Shown in pieces: positions 57,339 to 64,000 of a stretch of DNA of 64,000 nucleotides. The DNA comes from Lachnospiraceae bacterium. GTDB lineage: Bacteria > Bacillota > Clostridia > Lachnospirales > Lachnospiraceae. Location of the stretch: the NCBI GenBank assembly GCA_022647575.1, contig JALCKY010000007.1, positions 112,711 to 176,710 on the forward strand, read 5' to 3'. Position 1 is the first letter of the stretch. Every line of letters starts with the position of its first letter. Position numbers and translations under genes: made by a program. The notes under the pieces were generated by a model that worked only from the letters and a program-made list of their open reading frames with translations, had not been told where the DNA came from and ran no database searches.

Positions 57339-58502
57339 ATGGAAAATAAAATCAACGTGCGGGCGTTCGTACAGAAATATACCATGGTGCTTGCGCTTGC
57401 AATTGTCGTCATTTTCTTCAGCATCATTACAAACGGGAAACTGATTCTTCCGCAGAACCTCAGCAACCTGATCGCACAGAACGCCTACGTGTTCGTGCTT
57501 GCGGTCGGCATGCTGCTCTGCATCCTGACCGGCGGCAACATCGACCTGAGTGTCGGCTCCGTGGTCTGCTTCGTCGGAGCGGTTGGCGGCAAGATGATGT
57601 GCGAATGGGATTTCCCAATTCCGGTAGCAATTATCAGCATGCTCATCATCGGAACGGCAGTCGGTGCATGGCAGGCATTCTGGATTGCCTACATCAAGAT
57701 TCCGCCATTCATTACAACCCTTGCAGGAATGCTGATGTTCCGCGGTCTTTCCAACATCGTTCTGAACGGTCTGACGATTTCTCCTATGCCGGACGGCTAT
57801 AACCTTCTGTTCAACAGCTATGTTCCGGATCCGTTCGGAATCAAGGGTTTCAACGTGATGTGCATGATCATCGCAGTCATCGCGGTCGTGATCTTTGTCT
57901 TCTTATGGGCTAAAGGAAGAATGACCAAGCAGAAGAAAGGATATGAAGTTCCGAAGCTCGGCGGAGATCTGGCAAAAGTTGTCCTGATCAGCGCACTGAT
58001 CCTGGTTTACATGTTCCAGCTCTCCAGATTCAGAGGCATTCCGGCTTACCTGGTATGGGTACTGGTCATCACTCTGATTTACGGCTATATTACCGCGAAC
58101 ACGACGACAGGACGTTATTTCTACGCAGTCGGCGGCAATGAAAAGGCTACAGAGCTTTCCGGTATCAACACCAAGAAAGTCTACTTCATCGCTTATGCCA
58201 ACATGGGATTCCTTGCAGCGATTGCAGCCATGATTACGATTGCCCGTCTGAATTCCGCTAACCCGACCGCAGGCGACGGTTACGAAATGGATGCCATCGG
58301 TTCCTGCTTCATCGGCGGTGCTTCCGCATACGGCGGCACAGGTACCGTAACAGGCGTGGTCATCGGTGCTACTTTAATGGGCGTCATCAACATGGGCATG
58401 ACAATTGCCGGCGTCGATGCCAACTGGCAGAAAGTCGTCAAGGGCGGCGTTCTTCTTGCAGCTGTTATCTTTGACGTTGTATCCAAGAAAAAGAGTTCAT
58501 AA
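57339..58502 (+). CDS. mmsB: Multiple-monosaccharide ABC transporter permease
   Basis: The 387-residue membrane protein has about ten helices. It shows the BPD_transp_2 signature with ILTGGNIDLSVGSVV near residue 65 and GGNEKATELSGINTKKV near 265. GAGGAGGG precedes the ATG by 10 bp. It closes the chvE-mmsA-mmsB operon and is followed by a terminator. Confidence 0.95.
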   Translation: MENKINVRAFVQKYTMVLALAIVVIFFSIITNGKLILPQNLSNLIAQNAYVFVLAVGMLLCILTGGNIDLSVGSVVCFVGAVGGKMMCEWDFPIPVAIISMLIIGTAVGAWQAFWIAYIKIPPFITTLAGMLMFRGLSNIVLNGLTISPMPDGYNLLFNSYVPDPFGIKGFNVMCMIIAVIAVVIFVFLWAKGRMTKQKKGYEVPKLGGDLAKVVLISALILVYMFQLSRFRGIPAYLVWVLVITLIYGYITANTTTGRYFYAVGGNEKATELSGINTKKVYFIAYANMGFLAAIAAMITIARLNSANPTAGDGYEMDAIGSCFIGGASAYGGTGTVTGVVIGATLMGVINMGMTIAGVDANWQKVVKGGVLLAAVIFDVVSKKKSS

Positions 58503-58527
58503 GACTCTTTCCTTCTCACAGAGGGGA

Positions 58528-58555
58528 GGGATCCGGGAAACCGGGTCCCTTTTTT
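58528..58555 (+). terminator. Terminator of the chvE-mmsA-mmsB operon
   Basis: A 9-bp stem (GGGATCCGG with CCGGGTCCC) has a GAAA loop and six T. Confidence 0.85.
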
Positions 58556-58574
58556 GCGCTGCGGAATACGGATG

Positions 58575-59703
58575 TCAGATGCCGAGGAACTGGTTTCTTG
58601 CCAGAACCACGCCGCCCAGGAGGATTGCCATATCCTGAAGGGTGGAAGCGGCAATGGTGCAGGTGTGGCGCATCCTGTTTTTCAGTTCGCCTTCGATGGC
58701 GGTGATGACGTCCGGACAGTTCATCGTGAAAGAAGAGTTGATGACAATGATTTCCGGGTTGAAGGAATTCATGATATTGTTGATGCCGATTCCCATATAA
58801 CGGATGAAAACATTCATTTCATCGACGGCGATGGGATTGCCTTCGGCATAGAGCTTTGCAAATTCATTTGCAGAAACGGAATCTTTTTTCATCCGGGCTG
58901 CCGTTTCGCGCAGGATGGCCAGCTCGGAAGCATACTGCTCGATGCAGCCGCTGTTTCCGCAGGGGCAGGGACGTCCGTCCGGATGAACAATCGTGTGGCC
59001 GAATTCTCCGGCATAGCCGGAGTGGCCCGTATAGAGATGTCCGTTCAGGATGAGCCCGAGACCGATTCCCGTATGGACGGAAATGCTGATGATGTCCCGC
59101 GTCGGATAGCAGTAGGTATGCTCTCCGATGGCGGAAAGATTGGATTCATTTTCCAGAATGACGGGAACATTGAAGGCTTTCCCGAAAAATGCCGACGAAG
59201 TCGATCGAGGCATAGTGATAGTACGGAGTAAAAACGATCTGTCCGTTGTGGGTGACGCCGTTGATGCCGAAGACGATTCCAATCATGCCGAAGAGACTTT
59301 CCGGCTGTTCAGCCATCAGACCCCGGATGAGCTTTTTCATGGCGGGCACGATCTGCTTTTCGTTATAGGTATTCGGAAACAGACGGACCGCGCAGCTTCC
59401 GCCCGTTATATCCGCCACCAGGACTGATATCGACATGAAATCAATATTGATGGAAATGATGTAGCCGCAGTTCCGGTTCAGTGTCAGAAGAATCGGCTTG
59501 CGGCCTTTTAAGGCTTCGGCCGGACCGGTTTCCAGGACGATTCCCCGGTCGAGCAGGGTCTGCACAATGGCGGAAATCGTCGCCTTGGTCAGTCCGAGCT
59601 CCTTACTGATGTCCGCCCGCGAAATCTCTCCTGCTTTCAGGATGGAACGCACGACCAGGGTCGTGTTCATATCCCTCATAAGCTGTTTGCTGCCTGTCTG
59701 CAT
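58575..59703 (-). pseudogene. ROK-family xylose-type repressor with a one-base insertion
   Basis: The first frame has a winged-helix region (ISRADISKELGLTKATISAI) and the first ROK strands. The continuing frame holds the zinc motif PCPCGNSGCIEQYAS and the C-terminal ROK fold. The change lies near 59180 (GGGAAAGCC). Deleting one base gives 375 residues, normal for XylR. It is divergent from the isomerase operon, with an operator-like repeat between. The lack of a clear ATP motif fits a repressor, not a kinase. Confidence 0.87.
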
Positions 59704-59755
59704 GGACTGTCCTCCGCCTGTTTTTGAAGAAAAAGTGAACTTTTTGAAGTTCCTC

Positions 59756-59784
59756 TTGACGTTCCTGATGCCTTGTAATATGAT
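59756..59784 (+). promoter_or_regulatory. Promoter of the pentose isomerase operon
   Basis: TTGACG, 17 bp, TATGAT. Transcription would start near 59791. Confidence 0.75.
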
Positions 59785-59796
59785 AAGTATAGCACA

Positions 59797-59819
59797 ATTA
59801 GTTTAATGAGTAAACAAAT
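59797..59819. promoter_or_regulatory. Probable XylR/ROK operator
   Basis: AGTTTA and TAAAC arms lie around ATGAG with AT-rich flanks (TTAGTTTA...TAAACAAA). This matches the general Firmicutes XylR pattern, and it lies just downstream of the promoter start and between the repressor and the operon. Confidence 0.6.
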
Positions 59820-59860
59820 TAGTACAAAATAAAAAGCAAAGTGAAAGGAGAGTTTGCGGA

Positions 59861-60478
59861 ATGCAGATTCAGAATGTAAACGACGACGCTTTCCGGAAAT
59901 ACGGAAAGGTAATCAAGGGCATTGATGTAAGCGATATCCTTGAAGCCATGAAGGAAACGCCGTGTCCGGATGATACGATGTATACCCCGTCCGATCCCGG
60001 AATCGAAGCCTGCGAAAGCGTGAAGAAGATCCGGTATTCCGTGTACGGCGGCATGCCGATTGAAGTGGGCTACTGCAACGGACACAACAAGAAACTGAAT
60101 GCCGCGGAGTATCACCGCGATTCAGAGACGAACATTGCCTGCAATGACATGGTCCTGATCCTAGGGCAGCTGGCGGATGTCGCAAAGGACTTTACCTATG
60201 ATACGTCCAGGATGGAGGCTTTCCTTGTGCCGAAGGGAACCATGATCGAGGTTTATGCGACGACGCTTCACTATGCACCGTGCAACGTCGAAGAAGGCGG
60301 CTTCCGTGCCGTCGTGGTCCTTCCGAAGGGAACGAACACGGAGATTGAAACCGGACACAGCGACACGCCGGAAGACAGACTCCTCTTTGCCAGAAACAAA
60401 TGGCTGATTGCCCATCCGGATGCCGGAATTGACGGAGCCTGGAACGGGCTGAAGGGTGAAAACCTTTCCATTGATTAA
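59861..60478 (+). CDS. DUF4867 family protein
   Basis: The 205-residue protein looks cytosolic and cupin-like: residues HNKKLNAAEYHRDSETN, DMVLILGQLADV, and VYATTLHYAPC with conserved His. It is the first gene after the XylR-type operator. It may be a sugar epimerase, mutarotase or accessory of the isomerase; no catalytic role is established in my knowledge. AAAGGAGAG precedes the ATG. Confidence 0.8.
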   Translation: MQIQNVNDDAFRKYGKVIKGIDVSDILEAMKETPCPDDTMYTPSDPGIEACESVKKIRYSVYGGMPIEVGYCNGHNKKLNAAEYHRDSETNIACNDMVLILGQLADVAKDFTYDTSRMEAFLVPKGTMIEVYATTLHYAPCNVEEGGFRAVVVLPKGTNTEIETGHSDTPEDRLLFARNKWLIAHPDAGIDGAWNGLKGENLSID

Positions 60479-60542
60479 CCTGTAAATGAATGCGGACAGG
60501 GAATATCCCGCACCGCCGAAAATCCAAAAGGAGGATTTAGAA

Positions 60543-62033
60543 ATGAAGAATATCCCGAAAGCAAAAGTTGGTATCGTAGCTGTCAGCCGTGACTGTTTCC
60601 CGGCATCTCTTTCCAAGACAAGAAGAAAAGCCCTGGTCGATGCCTATGCAAAGAAATACAAGGCAGCCGATATTTATGAATGCCCGATCACGATCATCGA
60701 GAGTGAGACAGATATGGTCAAGGCTCTTGACGATGTCAATGCGAATGACTGCAACGGACTCTGCGTTTTCCTCGGAAACTTCGGACCGGAAATCTCCGAG
60801 ACGCTGCTTGCAAAACACTGGGGCGACAGGCCGGTCATGTTCTGCGCAGCAGCGGAAGAGACACAGAACGATCTGAAGGGCGGACGCGGCGATGCATACT
60901 GCGGCATGCTCAATGCCAGCTACAACCTGCAGCTTCGCAACGTCAAGGCTTATATTCCGGAATATCCGGTCGGTACCGCTGAAGAGTGCGCGGACATGAT
61001 TCACGACTTCCTTCCGATCGTGAGAGCGGTTGACGGACTTCACAATCTGAAGATCATTTCCTTCGGACCGAGACCGATGAATTTCCTGGCATGCAATGCT
61101 CCGATCAAGCAGCTGTACAATATGGGTGTTGAAATCGAAGAGAATTCCGAACTGGATCTTTTCGAGTCCTTCAACAAGCATGCAAACGACAAGAGAATCA
61201 AGACCGTTGCAGCGGATATGGCAAAAGAGCTCGGCCAGGGAAACAAGATTCCGGAAATCCTTCCGAAGCTTGCCCAGTACGAGATCACGCTCCTTGACTG
61301 GGTCAGGGACCACAAGGGATACCGCAAATATGTTGCCATTGCAGGCAAATGCTGGCCGGCTTTCCAGACGCAGTTCGGTTTCGTTCCCTGCTACGTCAAC
61401 AGCCGCCTGACAGGCCAGGGCATCCCGGTTTCCTGCGAAGTCGATATCTACGGAGCACTTTCCGAGTTCATCGGCACCTGTGTATCGGGCGACATGGTTA
61501 CGCTCCTGGATATCAACAACTCCGTACCGGATGACATGTATGAAGAGTCCATCAAGGGCAAGTTCGATTATGCCCATACGGATACCTTCATGGGCTTCCA
61601 CTGCGGCAACACCTGCAGCAAGCTTCTCTGCAGCCCGAACATGAGCTACCAGATGATCATGGCCCGCTCGCTTCCGAGAGAAGTCACGAACGGAACGCTT
61701 GAAGGCGACATCAAGCCGGGAAAGATCACCTTCTACCGCCTGCAGTCTACAGCGGACAGCAAGCTTCGTGCTTATGTGGCAAACGGAGAAGTCCTTCCGG
61801 TCGCTACGAAGTCCTTCGGTTCCATCGGCGTCTTCGCGATTCCGGAAATGGGCAGGTTCTACCGCCATGTCCTGATCGAGAAAGGATTCCCGCATCACGG
61901 CGCCGTTGCCTTCGGACACTGGGGCAAGAGCATTTTCGAAGTCTTCAAGTATCTGGGAGTTGCATCGGATGATCTCGGATTCCCGAGAGTCAGGGGAGAT
62001 CTCTATCCGACGGAGAATCCGTATCAATTCTGA
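60543..62033 (+). CDS. L-fucose/L-arabinose isomerase family protein
   Basis: The 496-residue protein resembles the fucose/arabinose isomerase fold: start KAKVGIVAVSRDCFP, ECPITIIESETDMVKAL, GLCVFLGNFGPE, CEVDIYGALSEFIGT, and a C-terminal GHWGKSIFEVFKYLG. AAAAGGAGG precedes the ATG. It sits between DUF4867 and xylulokinase under a XylR-type operator. No classical XylA gene is in the window, so this enzyme may supply the ketose for the kinase. Substrate is inference. Confidence 0.9.
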   Translation: MKNIPKAKVGIVAVSRDCFPASLSKTRRKALVDAYAKKYKAADIYECPITIIESETDMVKALDDVNANDCNGLCVFLGNFGPEISETLLAKHWGDRPVMFCAAAEETQNDLKGGRGDAYCGMLNASYNLQLRNVKAYIPEYPVGTAEECADMIHDFLPIVRAVDGLHNLKIISFGPRPMNFLACNAPIKQLYNMGVEIEENSELDLFESFNKHANDKRIKTVAADMAKELGQGNKIPEILPKLAQYEITLLDWVRDHKGYRKYVAIAGKCWPAFQTQFGFVPCYVNSRLTGQGIPVSCEVDIYGALSEFIGTCVSGDMVTLLDINNSVPDDMYEESIKGKFDYAHTDTFMGFHCGNTCSKLLCSPNMSYQMIMARSLPREVTNGTLEGDIKPGKITFYRLQSTADSKLRAYVANGEVLPVATKSFGSIGVFAIPEMGRFYRHVLIEKGFPHHGAVAFGHWGKSIFEVFKYLGVASDDLGFPRVRGDLYPTENPYQF

Positions 62034-62200
62034 CTGACGAGCTGAAGCACAGGGAACCGCCGGTCTGCGGAAGGAACAACTGCCGCGGATGCAGGCGGTT
62101 TCTCTTTCAGAGAAAACGCACAGTACAATCAGAAACCAGCGCAGTAAATCAAAAGAACCAGCACCTTACAATCAAAGTGTCAGCAGGCAGGAGGATGCAA

Positions 62201-63694
62201 ATGTATTATATCGGTGTCGATCTGGGAACGTCAGCCGTCAAGCTGCTTCTGATGGAAGCGGACGGCAGAATCCGGAATATCGTATCAAAAGATTACCCGC
62301 TGAGTTTCCCTCATCCGGGCTGGTCCGAGCAGAAACCGGAAGACTGGTGGAGCGCGGTTCAGACAGGGCTGAAGGAACTTATCGGAGGAGTTGACGGCGA
62401 GAGTGCCGAAGAGGCAGGAAAGAAAGTTGCCGGCATCAGCTTCGGCGGACAGATGCATGGTCTTGTCATTCTGGATCAGGAGGACAGGGTCATCCGTCCG
62501 GCTATTCTCTGGAACGACGGACGCACGACGAAAGAAACAGATTATCTCAATAACGAAATCGGAAAAGCTAAGCTTTCCGAATGCACGGCGAACATTGCCT
62601 TTGCAGGCTTCACGGCGCCGAAGATCCTCTGGGTCAGGGCAAATGAGCCGGAGAACTTTGCGAAGATCAGCAAGATCATGCTGCCGAAAGACTATATTGC
62701 CTATATGCTTTCAGGCGTGAACTGCACGGACTATTCCGATGCTTCCGGCATGCTTCTGCTTGATGTGAAGAACCGGAAATGGTCGCAGGAAATGATTGAA
62801 ATCTGCGGCATCAAAGAAGAGATGCTTCCGAAGCTCTATGAGAGCTTTGAGGCGGTCGGGAAGATCAGGCCGGAACTGGCGGAATCGCTCGGCATCAATC
62901 CGGAATGCGTCATCGCGGCCGGAGCCGGGGACAATGCGGCAGCCGCGGTCGGAACCGGAACGGTCGGCGACGGGAAATGCAACATTTCCCTGGGGACGTC
63001 CGGGACCATCTTTATTTCCAGCAACAAATTCGGCGTGGATCCGAACTGCGCCATCCACAGCTTCGACCATGCAGACGGACATTACCATCTGATGGGCTGC
63101 ATGCTTTCGGCGGCTTCCTGCAACAAATGGTGGGAAGAGGAAATCATCGGGACGAAGGACTACGGAAGCGAGCAGAAGAAGATTGAGAAGCTCGGCGGGA
63201 ACCATGTGTATTTCCTGCCGTATCTGATGGGCGAACGCTCGCCGATCAACGATCCGTACGCAAGGGGAACCTTTACGGGAATCACGATGGATACGACGAG
63301 AGCCGATATGACGCAGGCGGTCCTGGAAGGCGTGGCATTTGCAACGCGCGATATGTATGAGATCGCGAAGAAGCTCGGGATCACGATCGAGAGATCGAAA
63401 ATCTGCGGCGGCGGCGCCAAGAGCCCGATGTGGAGGAAAATCGTTGCCAATGTCCTGAACATCAAGATCGATACGATTGAGTCCGAGGAAGGACCGGGGC
63501 TGGGCGGTGCGATGCTGGCGGCAGTGGCCTGCGGCGAATACGCATCGGTCGAGGAAGCGGCGGAGAAGATCGTCAGGGTGACGGGTACGGAAGAACCGGA
63601 TCCGGAACTGGCTGCGAAATACGAAGAGCGCTATCAGCAGTACAGGCTGATCTATCCGGCGCTGAAGCCGGTCTTTGCCGTAATCGGAAAATAA
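62201..63694 (+). CDS. xylB: Xylulokinase (FGGY family)
   Basis: The 497-residue protein has the FGGY features GVDLGTSAVKLLL at the start, SFGGQMHGLVILD (substrate contact region near residue 80), ILWNDGRT, GAGDNAAAAVGTG and the C-terminal GGGAKSPMWRKIVANVL. It phosphorylates D-xylulose to feed the pentose phosphate pathway. Start 62201 is used because AGGAGG lies 6 nt upstream; an in-frame ATG at 62195 touches it. Confidence 0.95.
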   Translation: MYYIGVDLGTSAVKLLLMEADGRIRNIVSKDYPLSFPHPGWSEQKPEDWWSAVQTGLKELIGGVDGESAEEAGKKVAGISFGGQMHGLVILDQEDRVIRPAILWNDGRTTKETDYLNNEIGKAKLSECTANIAFAGFTAPKILWVRANEPENFAKISKIMLPKDYIAYMLSGVNCTDYSDASGMLLLDVKNRKWSQEMIEICGIKEEMLPKLYESFEAVGKIRPELAESLGINPECVIAAGAGDNAAAAVGTGTVGDGKCNISLGTSGTIFISSNKFGVDPNCAIHSFDHADGHYHLMGCMLSAASCNKWWEEEIIGTKDYGSEQKKIEKLGGNHVYFLPYLMGERSPINDPYARGTFTGITMDTTRADMTQAVLEGVAFATRDMYEIAKKLGITIERSKICGGGAKSPMWRKIVANVLNIKIDTIESEEGPGLGGAMLAAVACGEYASVEEAAEKIVRVTGTEEPDPELAAKYEERYQQYRLIYPALKPVFAVIGK

Positions 63695-63705
63695 CGGAAC
63701 AGGCT

Positions 63706-64000
63706 TCAGGACAGGATGGAAACCAGCAGGATGCCGATGAAAATGATGACGGCGCCGACAACCTTCGGGAGGAAGTTTTTATCCTTCGTGCGCAGGACGA
63801 CGTAAGCGGCGACCATGACGACGGAAACCTCGCGGATGGCGGAAACGTAGCTGGCATTTGTGGTCTGCATGGCGGCCAGTACCAGAAAATAGCCGAGGAA
63901 AGTGCAGACCGCGATGACAAGGATGCGCAGCCATCCTGCTCCGGAGAGTTCCGACCGGATTTTTGCGGGACGGAAGAGAAACGGCGAAAGCATAAGAAAC
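63706..64000 (-). CDS. EamA/DMT superfamily transporter, C-terminal part
   Basis: About 98 residues are visible, open to the window edge. Three or four helices are seen (ILVIAVCTFLGYFLVLAAM, ASYVSAIREVSVVMVAAYVV, VVGAVIIFIGILLVSIL). The ASYVSAIREVSVV stretch is typical of the second EamA repeat. It converges with xylB, with an 11-bp gap. The substrate is unknown. Confidence 0.85.
   Translation of the reverse strand, partial: FLMLSPFLFRPAKIRSELSGAGWLRILVIAVCTFLGYFLVLAAMQTTNASYVSAIREVSVVMVAAYVVLRTKDKNFLPKVVGAVIIFIGILLVSILS

Overview
The window is about 64 kb of bacterial chromosome at moderate GC, with strong AGGAGG-type ribosome binding sites and gene families typical of anaerobic gut Clostridia: NHLM peptide exporters, Nif11-type leader peptides, a membrane-anchored sugar-binding protein with a LytS/YesN two-component system, a DUF975 membrane protein, VanZ and group-I ECF transporters. 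A Lachnospiraceae-like member of the Bacillota fits best; this is inferred from gene content only. No rRNA, tRNA, CRISPR array, prophage or replication origin was seen.

Layout. 1-4.1 kb is a specialised-metabolism edge: a partial single-module NRPS (C-A-T-reductase) on the minus strand, divergent from two small Nif11/GG-leader RiPP precursor-like genes. 4.2-6.5 kb is an ArsP-like permease plus an ACR3 arsenite exporter behind a promoter with an operator-like repeat. 6.7-11.4 kb holds an M3 oligoendopeptidase, a ferredoxin, enolase and a frameshifted DUF438/PAS protein. 11.4-20 kb is a stress/housekeeping run headed by an AraC regulator: endonuclease IV, P-loop kinase, pirin, nitroreductase, nucleoside phosphorylase, stomatin, flavodoxin-like protein and YhfC. 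20-24.7 kb is a complete ECF transporter and a MATE pump.

24.7-33.6 kb is a peptide-export locus: a Nif11-like protein with a GGGENSP motif, VanZ, a small membrane protein, an HD hydrolase, a 78-residue relic of an NHLM HlyD adaptor, two NHLM ABC transporters (one with a C39 leader peptidase) and a SpoIIE phosphatase. The exporter is the only leader-peptidase in view and could serve the precursors at 3.5-4.0 kb, 23 kb away. 33.6-39 kb carries an ABC exporter and two polytopic membrane proteins. 39-45.5 kb (minus strand) carries glutamate dehydrogenase, a GH36 alpha-galactosidase and a GH2 beta-galactosidase, all interrupted by single-base indels. 45.6-48.6 kb has a two-domain polyphosphate kinase 2 with a lysine-rich tail and an IS110 remnant.

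48.9-63.7 kb is a pentose/monosaccharide regulon: membrane-anchored sugar sensor, LytS-type kinase, YesN-type regulator, a xylose-type binding lipoprotein, ChvE/MmsA/MmsB transporter, a ROK repressor (frameshifted), a DUF4867 protein, a fucose/arabinose-isomerase-family enzyme in the place where a xylose isomerase would be expected, and xylulokinase. The window ends in a partial EamA transporter.

A recurring oddity is that five otherwise normal genes contain eight single-base indels, each restored to a family-typical length by a one-base correction, so sequence error must be excluded before calling them pseudogenes.
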